Source: Haemaphysalis longicornis (lineage: Eukaryota; Arthropoda; Arachnida; Ixodida; Ixodidae). From it: 64,000 bases of DNA. A program made the position numbers and the translations under genes. Positions 22,150 to 34,679 of the stretch are shown piece after piece. Under the pieces are notes generated by a model, which had not been told where the DNA came from, ran no database searches, and saw nothing but the letters and a program-made list of their open reading frames with translations. Every line of letters starts with the position of its first letter. Position 1 is the first letter of the stretch. The stretch spans positions 124,001-188,000 of the forward strand of contig JABSTR010001177.1 in assembly GCA_013339765.2 (NCBI GenBank), given 5' to 3'.

Positions 22150-23060
22150 CACGCTCAACTGACATCGCGAACACACGCGGAGCCGCCACGAGGATGTCCA
22201 CGGAGCCGTCAGCGGCTTGGCACGACGCAGTGACTGCTCTGCGGGCGCGGCGCAACACAGGACACTGGCGGCGCGCCGGCCGATGCACGGCGTTGAATGC
22301 CGGCGGCGGCGGCGGCTCGAAGCAAAACAAAGGAATCGCCCCCGACAGTGGCCACGCCGCACCTTCACTCGCCTGGCGCAAAAGCGAAGAACGGCAGCGC
22401 AACCGCAAAGAACCGCAGCTGCCGCAGCACTACCTGGGGGCCCGGGAAACCAAGGCGATCCCCGAATTCGGCCGCCGCAAAAAGACACCCGATGCCTTTT
22501 GCGAGATCATTCATTCGCGCCCGTGGAGAGCTCGCGTTGCGGGAGGGAGTGCAGTTCCCGCTGCTGCCGAAAATGAACACTCAAAGAGGTTCCCACTCGG
22601 CTGCAGGCCACTAGCAGGCCGCCCAGCAGCCTCGATTGTTCCACTTATGGCCTGTAGCCAGAGAGACAAAAGAGCGACTTACGTCCATTTGTTCCGCCAT
22701 TGCGTCCATTTGCAGAAGCGCTTCCCACGTGGTTAGCGCTCGGTAGCCGGCTAGATTGTCCGGCTAGACTGCCCGCAGAACCGGCAGGTGTCTCTCCAGT
22801 CGCAACGTTATTTTCACGGGATGCTGTTTTCAACCATGTTTACAACCACAGCGTGTCACCGTCTGATCCGGGAGCGGTTTTTCCATGGCAGAAGAAAAAA
22901 AAGAAAAAAACTTTTCTTTTCTCGATGTGTTTTTCCCCACTTGATCTCACCCCGCTGCTCTCTGCGCATGCACTCTTCTAGGACGCGGTAGCAGATGACG
23001 GGACTTTAGGACGCGGCGGCGCCAAATTCAAACGGGAGGGAGCGGTGGTGCCGTAGCGTG
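22150..23060 (-). promoter_or_regulatory. CpG-island-like promoter region of PRMT1 model
   Basis: GC- and CpG-rich block, in sharp contrast with the AT-rich repeats around it. It holds the candidate first coding exon at 22683-22709; the part at 22710-23060 would be 5' UTR and promoter for minus-strand transcription, and the rest is the start of intron 1. Long overlapping frames here (for example 22194-22736 plus and 22063-22488 minus) are by-products of composition: they lack known domains. Confidence 0.5.
22683..22709 (-). CDS. PRMT1: Candidate first coding exon of PRMT1
   Basis: On the minus strand ATG at 22709 opens MDAMAEQMD, followed at once by GTAAGT, a consensus donor (GAC then GTAAGT). 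The coding part is 27 bases, so it ends in phase 0, and the PRMT1 exon at 4245-3913 starts in phase 0 with VTPHKLPEQQ. A spliced product would begin MDAMAEQMDVTPHKLPEQQ, a reasonable arthropod PRMT1 N-terminus (compare the usual MAE start). The second ATG at 22700 could also be the start. It is short, so the call rests on phase, donor quality, strand and the CpG-rich setting. Confidence 0.55.
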
Positions 23061-23160
23061 TTTCTGTCTCGAAAACGCTGTTGTAGACAACGTTTATAGA
23101 TTTGTAGTAGAGTGAACTAGAAGATAGAGTGGTTCAAACGTATACTTACTAAGAAACTCT

Positions 23161-23803
23161 ATGGGTTCAAACGCCCATAGGGCCCATGTATTAAAAGTGA
23201 GGCAAAAAAAGGGATCGAACCGTTTAGGGGCGCTGCGACCATCGTGGCTGGAAAAGAAGGATGGAAAAAGGATTGAAAAGAAGGGATCGCTGGGAACCTA
23301 CAAAGCAAGCAAAAAAGAGATCCGGGAAGAGAACTTTTATGACAACAATAAAGGTAGTGCGTTGCTCTTTGAGGCGCGGGCTGGCTGCTTGAGAACTCGA
23401 ACTTACATGAGCAAATATTCGTCACAGGATGAGACATGTGTTGTATGTGGCAGGGATAAAGAAACAATCGACTACATAGTAATAAGATGCCAAAAGATTC
23501 AGCCGGATAGAATTGGGGGGAAAGTCCTACTTCCTGATGCACTGGGCTTCGCAATTGATGGAAGCATTAACTGGTCAGCAGTAGGTAGCTAAGTAGCCAA
23601 GTATCTAAGCAGCGGCTAGAGTATTGGTGGAAAAAAAGCAGGGAAGTCGATAAAATAACATCCCAGCCAGGGGTAGCGGCAGGGCAGAATTAAAAAGAAA
23701 TCCGAGTTGAGGGACTAAATTTAAATTCAAACAACTAAGATAGGCTAGATGACGCACAGCGTCACCCCGATTCAAAGGAGAGGCCTTTCATCATCATCAT
23801 CGC
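23161..23803 (+). pseudogene. LINE ORF C-terminus with (TCA)n tail
   Basis: An open frame at 23161-23592 ends with a stretch characteristic of tick non-LTR retrotransposon C-termini: SALLFEARAGCLRTRTYMSK, then CVVCGRDKETIDYIVIRC. The latter is a CCHC-type knuckle in which the usual His is Tyr, so the zinc site is probably lost. It continues with a degraded ALGF region and a 3' UTR (23600-23785), then TCA repeats. The last 110 bases recur at 44628-44778 with the same tail. The copy is 5'-truncated. I do not assign a clade firmly. Confidence 0.72.
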
Positions 23804-23814
23804 ATAGGGGGGGT

Positions 23815-23910
23815 GTCCCTATTCGCACGCCCCGTAGTAACAATTTTTATTTTTAGTTCGCACGCCGCGTGCCAAACAAAAAATAAAAATTGTTCGCACG
23901 CCTTTGAGCT
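23815..23910. repeat. TTCGCACGCC / CAATTTTTATTTTTAG repeat
   Basis: A unit with TTCGCACGCCCCGTAG and CAATTTTTATTTTTAG is followed by a second TTCGCACGCC unit and an inverted AAAATAAAAATTGTTCGCAC. The same repeat lies next to the related LINE 3' end at 44900-45020. Confidence 0.75.
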
Positions 23911-25335
23911 CCATGCCTTTGAGCCATGTTCGGGCCCATGGAGGAAGAAAAAAATTCCCCGCATTTCCCCGAGGGGAAGAATGTGAAAGTGCGAATGCAC
24001 GAGTTGAATTTGCGCGGTTCGGTAATGTTCGCGAAAGAGAGATCACACACACAACTACAAAGAAAGAAAGATGCATTTATTCACAGACACCTATTTGTGT
24101 TGTCGTTGTACTTGATTGCTAGAGCGGATCTCAGCTTTGACATTTCGTGTCAGTACTCCTTTAAGCGGGTGCATTAGTCCTTCTCACGCCCGATTCTTGG
24201 CCAATCCCCCACGTGGGTATGTGCCATGTCAGCGGCCAGGCAGCGCGCGCCCATCTCCCCCCGTTGCCAAGGAAGACGAGGAGCGCGCGCACCCGCAGCT
24301 GTTGCTATGCGGACGGCGGCGGACGCTTCAGGCTGCAGTGCATTCGCACTTAAAAGTTCCTCCATGTTCGAGCCTTCGCCCGCTCCCTGTTCTGTGGCTT
24401 CGCCTGTTCGCGACCAGCGCGACTTGCGCTGTCCCTTTCGAATCACTCTGGTCTCTGTTGGCATACCTCAAGCTTAGCATTGTCAAGCTGCCCGCATAGC
24501 TGTTGGCTAATCTGTGTTAGTAAGCAGCTCAATAGTTTGTTAGTTGCAGCAATAAATTTGATAAACACGTTAGTAAACATGTTGGATCTGCGGAGCCACA
24601 CGTCGAGTTGTTCTTGGTTGAATGCTTGAATTGTGTTTCGGTGAGTTCAGTGTTGAAGCTGACTTATATATCTCCGCCGTTTAATTTTTCTATTTTGTAA
24701 TTCCGGTAGGCATTCTGATGTTGCTCCACCGGGAAAATCTCTATACCCCTGTAGTTTTTCTGGGCTCTATCATATGCGACCTATGCGACCGATGAGCAAT
24801 TCTCGGAGAACCATCGTGTTCAGCGGTTGTGCTGCTCATTCAAATATGCATATTTCTAGAAATAGAGCGCTTGATACTTTATGTGAGTAAAGCAGGAACG
24901 TGCAAGATACTGTGGTGAGGAAAAGCAGTGGTACATATTGATTTTACATTCTGTGAGTGTTTTGTTTGTCTTTTAGAGACACGAAATGCGGGGCGGAATT
25001 TTGGCAGAACATGAACTTCTCAACGTTTTAAAGCCACAGTTAGGTAGGATATAAATAGAAGAAACTTTGGAATGTGGAAGATGTATCCAAATTTTGTCGT
25101 TTTGGTGTCCAGCTTGATGAATCCGAATATGTATTGTGTTGATAGGAAATGTTTTTAGTAATAGAGGTTAGAATTTGGCAGGTTGTTTTTGCCAAGGAAG
25201 CACCACTGTCACCTCATTGCGTTCAATATGGTAGAAGCAACTGAAGCTAATCTATTTATGCACAGCTGATACTTTATGCACAGGACCATTAGATTTGTGG
25301 ATATCTACAGAGGGATACCCAAGTAGCACATAACA
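23911..25335. other. No recognisable feature
   Basis: A GC-rich patch at 24180-24470 stays open in several frames without domains. The rest is AT-rich and empty by eye. Confidence 0.4.
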
Positions 25336-25985
25336 TTAGAATAACGTTATCTGGAAGTTGCGAAAGTTTAAATAACGTTAAATGTTACGTGGCAATGTTA
25401 AATTATGTAGCGTTTAAAAAAACATTCAATGTTTATGTATGTTAGAAACGTTATTTTTACGTTGAAAACAAACCTGTATGTTAACATTTTGTTCCCAACA
25501 TTTATTTAATGTTTAGGAAACAACTTAAAACCAATGTTAGAAATGCTAATGTTATTACAATGCTCATGACTCAACATTAAAGTAATGTAAACATACAAAC
25601 ATTATAACAACGTTCAGGGCATGTTCAGGAAACAACTTATGACCGATGTTACCGGTGGTAACGTTATTACAATGCTCAGGACTCAACATTAAAGTAATGT
25701 AAAAATTCAAACATTATAATAACTTTCAGAGCATGTTCACGGCAGAACATTAATGGGATGTAAAAATGTAAACATTATTATAATGTTAAGAAGTAACCGC
25801 ACAGCAACGTTATAGGTATACCTTTATTGCAACATTATTACAATGTTCAAGGCATAACGTTTAAGTAACTTTAGAAATTTAACGTTATTAAAATGCTCGA
25901 GGTAATACTGTAAGATAACATAATAAATCTGAACATTAACATTTAAGTTACAACGGCAGAGTAATGTTATGCTTGAAGCATTAAC
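25336..25985. repeat. AT-rich AACATT/AATGTT palindromic repeat block
   Basis: Dense direct and inverted copies of AACATTA, TAATGTT and AACGTTATTACAATG. A longer unit repeats with a spacing of about 112 bases (for example ACTCAACATTAAAGTAATGT at 25569 and 25681), with heavy divergence. It could be the core of a palindromic MITE or a decayed satellite. It has no coding content. Confidence 0.75.
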
Positions 25986-26058
25986 GAAATGTTCAAACTA
26001 ATTGCACAATACGACAACTGGCTTTTACCAGAGTCCTCAGGGGTACAGGGGGTCAAAA

Positions 26059-26077
26059 CCCCCCCCCCCCCCCCCCC
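26059..26077. repeat. Poly-C tract
   Basis: A run of about 19 C in a GC-skewed patch; a similar C run is at about 27108-27125. Confidence 0.9.
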
Positions 26078-28405
26078 TCTAGAAATTTCTCGTGAGGGAG
26101 GTGGGGAGGGGAGGGGGTCATCTAGGACGGGTATTTCGCGTGAACATGAATCGCACGCGCCAGATAACGCTTCCAGGCTCCAGCGCGTACCGGTCGGTTC
26201 TTCTGGCTCCCTCTTCACCATTTTGACATACTAAAAGGATGAGGATATTTCGGGTTATTTCCTTATTTCACATTTTTGAACTTTGCATCTCGTGCCGTCG
26301 GCGTGTCGCCACCGATTCTGCTATCTCTGGCGTGTCTTCCGCGGCCAACTTCCGGATCGTTTGAGCAGCTCTGGCAGCTTGAGCCAACAATTCCTAATAG
26401 TATAATACCAGTCTTAAGCTGACAGACCGCTGGAAGCCACATGCTTGTTCAGCCAGTCACGTATATATATTTTTTGTACCAAGGATCGGCACAGCTAAGA
26501 GGCCTCCTTTTTATCTTCTTTTCCGCGATCGACGCGTGCCTCTTTCATCTTTTCGTTTTAATCTTTTCCGCAGCCTTCACGCAACCTCCCTTACCTCCCG
26601 TCACAGCTCCTAAAGCATGTGTTGCGCCATGGAAACTAGGTTCGATGAAGTATCACAAGCCTTGGTCGATGACTGGAGAGACAATTAAGGAGGACAGATG
26701 TCTGTTTGGGCCCTGACATTAGAAAGATCAGAGCTCTAGTCAATGTGCAGGGAGAGGCAGCTGTTTGAAATTGTTCCGAATGCGTAAATGTGCCGCGCTT
26801 CTTGTGTCCGAACCCCTTTCACTTCTTCAACTCGCCAGCCCTAGCGTAACTTATATGTTATGACCTGAAATAAGGTCCCCGCTTGTTACATTGTTAACTT
26901 GTTTGAAAGAGTATACACAATCACCTAACTATCTCGTATTAGGCTTGAAATAAAGAAAAAGGACGCTCTAGGTGAATGAAACCAACTCTCTGTTCTTTGT
27001 TCTTAGTAGGCATCTTGACGAAGAGACAGAAAGGCAGTTTAGAGGGTCAGCTTTACGGCTGAGGGTGGGAAGGGAGACTCAAGGAACCTCCTTGGGGAGA
27101 CTAACAAACACCCCCCCCCCCCCCCTTCCCGATGTAAAATCCTGTCTACGCAAATGCTTTAAAAATCGCAGCTTCAGTGCTTGACAGCATTTTGACGCCG
27201 GAGATGTGCTGAGACAACCGTTGTAAGTGTGTATTCGCGCGCGTTTATTTTGTGTTATGAGCCCAGCCGCCAACATGTTGAGGAGGATAAATTACAGCCC
27301 CAATCGGGCACCAGTTGTGGTTTTTGGCCGCTGCGAGTCCGCGCGAAACATTTCTCAGGCAAGGCGACTTTTCCATCAGTTGCCTTTGTTCCCTCAGTTC
27401 AATCAGAGTCATTGAAGGACTCTGGTTCAATTGAAGGAATAGCTCCGTCAACAACCGGTCCTATTCATGACCAGTCCTATTGTTGTCCACCGCCGCTCCC
27501 CTCGTTTTGCAAGGCGTGTTTCATGCGGGTGCGCGCGGCGAGTGGGGGCTTGCTCCCCCTCTCACGAACCGCAGGGGAAGTGCGTCAAAAGCCTGTTCTT
27601 GTGTCTTGTATTCCGGCGTGCGGCGGCCTGGTATTTTTCTTTTCTGTCATCTGCACCGAGCGCAAGAAAGAGCGACAACACAGAGCAGCAGAAGGTGCTT
27701 TGCGTCATCGAGAAACACACTTGTTGCCGGGAAACAACGATTTGCAAGTCAAATGCAGGTTACTTGAAATATACACTAAAACACGCTTTTAACTATTTTC
27801 AGTCAGCATCATGAAGTTAAATTTATTAAAAAAAACACTAATACTGGAAAAATGAATAGTAATTGATAGTTTTATGTGTAATTTTTACATCCCTGTCACG
27901 TTTGCACCGCAAATTCTGCGCTGTTGAAGAAGAAAACAAAAATGTGAGAGCTAGTTCTTATCAATGCGGCGATCGAATTAACACCCATTGGATGATCTGG
28001 TAGATTTGTAACGAAATCACACCTACAGTGAAAGCCAGAGTTGCTCTGCGCATGCAACGCGGAACTACGACACCGCAGTTTCGCGTTATTTTGTTTCGTA
28101 TTAGCCATATAAAGTACAACAGTATTGTTATGGTGCATCAGCCACAGAGGAAGAAGACACGAACGCCAGCGCCTAGCCTGCTCGGACATGTACTAAATTG
28201 TAGCCAAAACAAGACCCTGGGCGCGCTCAGATCGACTCTGAGGTGTACTTATGAGCATATGAAAGGGAACACAGGAACGCGTAGACGACTTGAAACGTTG
28301 GCTGTTCTAGGAAGTAGGTGACGAAGCTCTGGCGTTCTTGGTCTGCGCGCCGGGTTCGTCTTCGAGGCTGTTCCACGCGTGTAAATACGCCTTGTTGGTT
28401 GATAG
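26078..28405. other. No supported gene
   Basis: Frames up to 187 codons (27229-27792) overlap one another in three phases, with no domain, so I do not call them. The C tract at 27108-27125 is the only clear structure. Confidence 0.4.
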
Positions 28406-28408
28406 ATT

Positions 28409-28625
28409 GTGGGGTTTAACGCGCCGATGCAACGCAGGCGATGAGGCGCGCCGTAGTGGAGGGCTCCGGATTAATTTTGACCACCTGGGGATCTTTAACG
28501 TGCGCCAAAATCTCGTACGCACGGGCGTTTTTGTTTTTCGCCTCCATCAGAAAAGCGGCCGGTTATCGAACCAGCACCCTCGTGCCCAGCAGCACAACGC
28601 CTTAGCCACTGATCCACCACGGCGG
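28409..28625 (-). mobile_element. Ruka-like tRNA-derived SINE, minus strand
   Basis: On the minus strand it starts CCGCCGTGGTGGATCAGTGG (tRNA-like A box region), has a B-box relic GGTTCGATAACC, then GATGGAGGCGAAAAACAAAA, GCACGTTAAAGATCCCCAGG and TCCGGAGCCCTCCACTACGG. Those body motifs are shared with the copy at 49461-49705 and with the Ruka SINE described from ixodid ticks. Length is about 215 bases. Ends have small sequence decay; a target duplication was not established. Confidence 0.88.
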
Positions 28626-29286
28626 GTGTGAATACGCCTTGTAAATACATCTTCGTTTCCCGTCTTCCTCTCCGTAACATGTTGGTACGGTTGCTAACCA
28701 TACATCCGTGCTCCTGCCTCGAGCCTATACGAGCGCGTAAGTGCTCACACATGATGATACCCAACGCTCACGCTCGCGCTACTAACGGCTAGCCTCCTGG
28801 TTATAAGTTTAGTCGGGAAATAGACTGCATGATGTCGCTGGGCGGTGGACCCAAGGTGAAATCAAGCACCGGAACCCTTGCGAAGTATTTTTATTCCCTT
28901 GCGAAGTATCTAACCAAGCTGTACAGCTTTCCTTTGTAGCCGCATAACTGTATTTCTAGAGTGGATTTCAACTTTTAACATCTACGTATATAAACTGCAC
29001 TCCGCTGTCGCTCGAATTCCTCCCCATAGCGCTGCGCTGGCGGGCATGATTGCTGCCTAATTATTTTGATGACTGCTGCTGCGGTGTTGTTAATTCACTG
29101 CAAAAGCTATAATGTTTGACAACTGTATTACCTTTGACGAAACTTCATAAAAATATTTAGGAGACGAAATTGAAACTTTGAAAACTTCCCTTTGCGGCTG
29201 ACGTAATCAATTCGTCAATTTTGATGCAAGTCTAGGTTTATCCGCCGTGTAAGAGCACGCACCACGTCGAAATACAGAGTTACGCG
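28626..29286. other. No recognisable feature
   Basis: Mixed-composition non-coding DNA. Nothing coding and no paired repeat ends were seen. Confidence 0.45.
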
Positions 29287-29288
29287 TA

Positions 29289-30171
29289 CAGTTAAACCTG
29301 GATGTAACGACGTTGATAAAAATTCAAATTTTTCGTTACATGCAGGTCTTCATTATATGCAAGTTTCGATTTAAGGCACGCGTAAATGAAGCAGAAACTA
29401 AATCAAAATACTTGAAATCAGGGATAGTGAACTCTCCCTTCAAGAATTTATTTCACAGTGAAAAAATGCGCTGTTTGCGGCTTCTGCTTTCCCACGAAGT
29501 TTTTTAGTACACGGCAGTCCAAAGAATCAAGGTCACTTACCCCTGTATTCGCAAGCGTAACTTAAGTATCAATTTTGCCTTTTGACACTCTTCGCTGCCT
29601 TAACAAGTTTCAAGGAGCAAACGTATGCTGAAAGGGCGCCTTTTCGTGAACTTGATGCTCTTTGCTGGCATCAAACTTTTTGAGAAGGTGCTACCTGGGA
29701 TACTGTACCGGACGACAACGTTAATCCTACATGCCGGCGGACACGGCACCTGAAATTGCGAGCTTGTCTTGAAAAGACGAAGCTTTTCGTTTTCTAGTAG
29801 CAGAACTCATCACCAACGAACCTACACCTCAGAAAGCAGTGGAGACGCGCGACTATACACACCGACAGTTGGGCCTAGCACCTAACCGAAACCACACTCA
29901 CATTGGAAACGCACGGTAGTTTGCGGCGCGGGCAATGTTCGCTAAATTGGTGCATATCTCCAGCCATTTTTTTTAGAAAAAGTGCAAAAAACAATGGCTC
30001 ATCAGCGTAGCGAATTCTTTACATCAAGGTGTAACTGTTGCCAAGCCTTCGTTCTATAAGAGGTCAGGTCGAAAGCGCGCCATTTTCAATGGGGCTGGCA
30101 ATGGGATTTGAAAAACGTTGTCAAATCCAGGAATTCGCCACATGGAAGTTCGTTACATCCTGGTTCAAATG
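29289..30171. mobile_element. pogo/Tigger-like MITE, TA target
   Basis: The left end CAGTTAAACCTGGATGTAAC and the right end, complement of CATTTGAACCAGGATGTAAC, form imperfect inverted repeats of about 22 bases bordered by TA on each side (29287-29288 and 30172-30173). CAGT-starting ends with AACC and a TA duplication are typical of pogo/Tigger members of the Tc1-mariner superfamily. No transposase remains in the 883-bp interior. Confidence 0.7.
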
Positions 30172-32322
30172 TAATTGAAATGACTCCTTTTTTCCCATTT
30201 TGTGCCTTGCAGACATTGTGCTAACTCAAACCCAGAATTCTTCACACAGGCAAGGGCAAGACGATTAGGAAGTATTCGTTCCTGATAATCAGCCGAAGGG
30301 CAATATTTAGTCTCGAATTACGCGAACTTCGTTTTGCACCTTGAGTTGCGTTTGCTGTTGAAAAGTTGCATACCCATATTTTTCCCATCCTCGTGTGCGG
30401 CCCAAAGACACCAAGCCCTCGAAAAATGGGGATATGGGAGGGAAGAGGGCGGGAAGATCGAGCCTTTCAGCGCCCACTTGGTTGGCGCCTATGCCAGCGA
30501 GCTAACTTGAAACGAATCATCCGATCACAGTGTCTCCCTGTTACTGCTATGACAGGGTCTGGCACATTTCGGTGAAGCACGTTTCGGCGCACGGGCTTTC
30601 CGATGCACGGACTTCTCGGTTCAAAGGCATATCGATGCGAAAACATTTTGAAGAACAGATATGGTTACTCGTAGTGTGATCCTAACGTGCCACGATGGAA
30701 GAAGACAACGACGGTAGAAAACGACGACGAAGCGTTTGAGTACGCAAGCAGTGCGCGTGCAGTTTTGTGGAAACAGGGGTAATAAGACAACGCCAGCGGT
30801 GCGCTGTCTCGAGCAGGTCATGTAAAATATATTTGTTGGTACCAGCCACCGAATCCTGTCTGGTTCTTGTATGCCTTATTTGCTTTGAACGTATTGTCGT
30901 ATTTTGATTTTGGTAAATCAAATGTCGTGAATGACTATTTACTGCACTTACTGAATTTTTTTATTAATGCATGCGTTTCAAAAAGTTTATCTTACGATTT
31001 GTGTCCATTGTTATGTTTTTCTTTAATACACTTCAAGCAACACCTATTTTAAAGCCGATTGATTTTACTCGTGGCTTATTTCCTATTAAGTTTTGGTTCT
31101 TTGGGCATGGGAGAGATTGCTCTAGATTCACCCAGAAAACATTTCAGAAAACATTAGAAAGAGCAGTTTCTAGCCGTGTTACGTAATATCCCGTGATTTA
31201 CTCTGAAATGATATCCTATTAGTTGTACTCGTTAGACTGTAATTTTCGGAGCCGTTTAACTGGGGAAGGGGGGGGGGGGACTCTATGTGCGAAGGCGTTC
31301 CTGGCGAAAGCATGCTTTATCGGCGATCAGGTGAGAAATTACGTAATCGTGTTCGCTAACAGTGCTCAAAGCTGCAGGGGTAACTCGCTTGTTTAAAGCA
31401 TACATGTACGAAAAAAAAACATTCTTTTTGTAGTTATCTGACCACACAGCAGTAGTTATTCGGTACGCACCAGCCGGACTGCTTAGGTTGCCCACAATTC
31501 TTTTTTCATCGAAGCATCATATTTTCATATTTCTGACTAGTGAATCAAAACGTTTAAGTTCTAGTTTACAAAAAAAAATTGTCACTGGTGTTTTTGACAA
31601 ATTTTCTCCCTACACCCCGGACTACTATAAAACTGGACGTGTAGCCACTCGTATTTCATGTTTGGTTATGAAGAGTTCTTTGATTCGGGCATCACGATCA
31701 GTCTCGTTCAAAGTCATGCCTTATGAAATAATGTTAAATCTTGCTCGCGAGTCCTCCTCATTCTGTTCGTCGAGACGAGCAGGTAAGGCTGTATTCACTT
31801 TGGAATGTAAAAGGCGAACCCCGCGGCGCTGTCCCCAAGGGCGGGTGTATAAGTGTCCCGTCGCATTGTGCGACGTTTCTTTGTGTAGCCTCCCCCCACG
31901 GCTTTTTGTTTATTCAGACAGGTTTCAGCAGCAGACAGCGGCTGCGGAAAGTTGCTTGGAGATCCACTGCCTTCTGGCCCCATATGAGAGGGAAAGAAAA
32001 AAGGGCAAAGGCCCAAGGGGCCTTTTCTCGCCACTGCCGAGAGGGCCCCGTGCCTACCCAGCTCCAGTCGCTGCACCGGATCGTTTACCAGCCACACTGC
32101 ATGGTAGACGTAAGTATATGCGCAAGCGCATGCTTGTTCAGTCGTAGTCTATTCGATGGAGTTATATCTATATCCGTGCATGGTCTGTCCAACCGAGACC
32201 CGTTTAATCGCTGGATATTGGCCCCGAGGACATACCGTGGCGCCACCTACGAATGACGTCACTTGTTGGACGCCGGGTCGGGTTGTCGTCTGCTACAACC
32301 CATTTCCTGTGCGTATGCAGCC
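30172..32322. other. No supported gene
   Basis: Includes G-runs at 31268-31279 and a 219-codon frame (31488-32147) without recognisable domains; another frame overlaps it in a different phase. I regard both as chance. Confidence 0.4.
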
Positions 32323-32326
32323 GCGC

Positions 32327-32379
<53 letters not shown>

Positions 32380-32387
32380 CGTGTGTG

Positions 32388-32433
<46 letters not shown>
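32323..32433. repeat. (CG)n/(GT)n microsatellite
   Basis: A CG-alternating run passes into an approximately 90-base GT run with three GC interruptions, followed by a short C tract. Open frames through it are artefacts of the dinucleotide repeat. Confidence 0.97.
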
Positions 32434-32434
<1 letters not shown>

Positions 32435-34654
32435 CCACCGTACCCCCCCCCCCCCGCTCCTTGTGGATTTGATGCAACTTACCCAAAAAAGTTGTCTGCA
32501 ACCCGAATAATCCGGGCGAGCAATCAGCGACTCGCTTTTTCCCGGCGACACCACCGCGCCCACAGTTCGTACGCCGGCTCCTAACGCTGCAAGGACGATG
32601 CAACTGATGCCGAGAAAAGTACACTGTAAATTCATTATGAAATACTTGCGACGTGACATGTACGAGGCTGTGTGTGCAAGGAAACACCTTAAAACAGCGA
32701 CGGAAGCGCGTCGCTCACTTGTGATCTCACCGCGCTTACTGCTCGCCTTGCCTGGTAAATGAATGACTACGTGAGAACGGTTATCGGATTGCTTCGCCGC
32801 GCATGCTTAAAGGGACCCAGAAAAGCCTTTTGTAAAAGTTACAGAAGGCCTTTATTGTCGCGTAGTACCAATATAGCGATGCAATGCCGTTGGAATTATT
32901 GATCTACATTCAGTATTAGCTGCGCCAGAAGCAATTAAGTGCACCTCTCCCACCTTGCCGACCGATTCCTCCTCCCTCTCTGCTTCTTTCAAAGCAGCTG
33001 GAAACGCTGGGAATATCCATGTGACATCGCAACGCTCGACTTCCGTTCTCCGCTAGCTCATTCCTGCGCTTAGGCACGCGTCAATCGCTGCAGACCCGCC
33101 TTTGCCTCGGGATCGCGCAGGAAGGAGGAAGAGCAACCGGAAGCCAATGGCAGTGACGTTGGCGGTGACCGACGATCGGCCGAATCCAGGGGGCGCCTCG
33201 CCGTTTCGTCAGCCGCGATCGCCGTTTCGTCAGCCGCGGTCGGCTCGCTGCGGGGGCGCGCCTCATGGGAGGTTCCCGTTTGAACCCATTCCCATTTCAT
33301 CCTTCCCGCTTATTCCCTCCCGTTTCAACCCAGCTCAAAACGACCTTTCCGTTTCGCCCTTTCTTACTTCGCCTGTTCCCGTTTGAACCCACTCCCATTT
33401 CAACTTTCCCGTTTGTTCCTTCCCATTTCAACCCGGCGCGAAAGAACCTTCCCGTTTGGTATTTTAGCCCGTTCCCGGAATAATGTACCCAGTTGTTGAA
33501 ACGTTATAAAAACATTTTCATATTGTTTTTTCCTTTATTTCCGTTTGTTCCTAGCCGCTGCGATAACATGCTCAGCACAGCCAGAGTCCTTGAATGCTTT
33601 TCAAACCTCGGGTTACTTTTTGAATCTACAGACGTCGAAATTTGGTTACAATTCAAGTCCTACCAATTAACAAATCTACAGAACTTACACGAAAACAGCG
33701 AAATACCTAAGCTAAACGTATTTAGGTCGCGAGAGTCTCCCGGCGGCTGCCCTCATTTGCTCTTGTTCGGTCGACTGACCCTCGTCTCTAGCTTCTTTAG
33801 ATCCACCCCAAAAACCCCGAGACAATTAAGTTTTATTACATTAAAACGACGCCATCATGGCCGTGTCTCGAAAAAGTGTGATGAGGGACTACTAACACAC
33901 ACGTCTACGTCAACCAAAAATTTATACACAAACAAATATTTTATCCACACTCTAAAGCTAACTTTAACTCAAGCTTCAAGGTATTCGTCAAAGGACGAGA
34001 AAATAACTAATAAAAACCAACCGACCCATAGCAACTCCGAGCGCTGGCCATCGACCCTCGGGCGGCCTCTAAGTATTGTTCCTACGACGCGCGCCGAAAA
34101 TATGCTCAGCGCCGAAGACGTTCCCGGCTTTGTCAACCAGGCGTGTTCATTACAAAAGGAGCTGTCAGTTTCTCGTCACATATATCCGTTGTAGCGGTGA
34201 CACTGTAGACCTGTTACGAATTCGAGCCTCATTGCGTACCTTGGCCGGTGCAACATTTCCAAGCGCCGCGGCGGGCCTTTCTCTATTCATCTCTAGCCCC
34301 AGGAATGACGCCGCATCGAGGATAACCCCACCGACCAGGACGCACCCGCTCTTTGCATGCTCTAATGCGGTAATTACCGCCGGCAACTAGAGAGACCTTC
34401 TGCCGGCGTCACACGGTACCCCCGGCGCCGTATAGATCTGAGACGACAAAGGTGCGGCTCCCCCCAAAAGGACATTAACCACCCTTCGCTGGCTGGGATT
34501 CTTTTTATCGGCTAGACGCGCTACCCGGCTTCCCCAGAAAAACGCTGAAACGCGGAAAGCGCTTCCGCTGCTGCTCCTAGCGCTCCTCGAACACTTCAGC
34601 GGTGCCTGCACAAAGAAGCCACGCAGGCTTTTATGCAACAACAAAAACGCAGGA

Positions 34655-34678
34655 CAGAGAGAGAGAGAGAGAGAGAGA
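34655..34678. repeat. (GA)n microsatellite
   Basis: About 12 GA units immediately after the LINE fragment's 3' end; it may be the fragment's tail. Confidence 0.9.
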
Positions 34679-34679
34679 A

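Noticed and set aside
22063..22736. Long overlapping open frames on both strands in the CpG-rich block (up to 180 codons)
   Set aside because: Several phases are open at once because GC-rich DNA has few stops; the peptides are low-complexity and show no domain.
31488..32147. 219-codon plus-strand frame
   Set aside because: No recognisable domain or splice context, and another long frame overlaps it in a different phase.
32156..32687. Frames of 140-150 codons with Cys/Val and Thr/His repeats
   Set aside because: They are translations of the GT/CA microsatellite.
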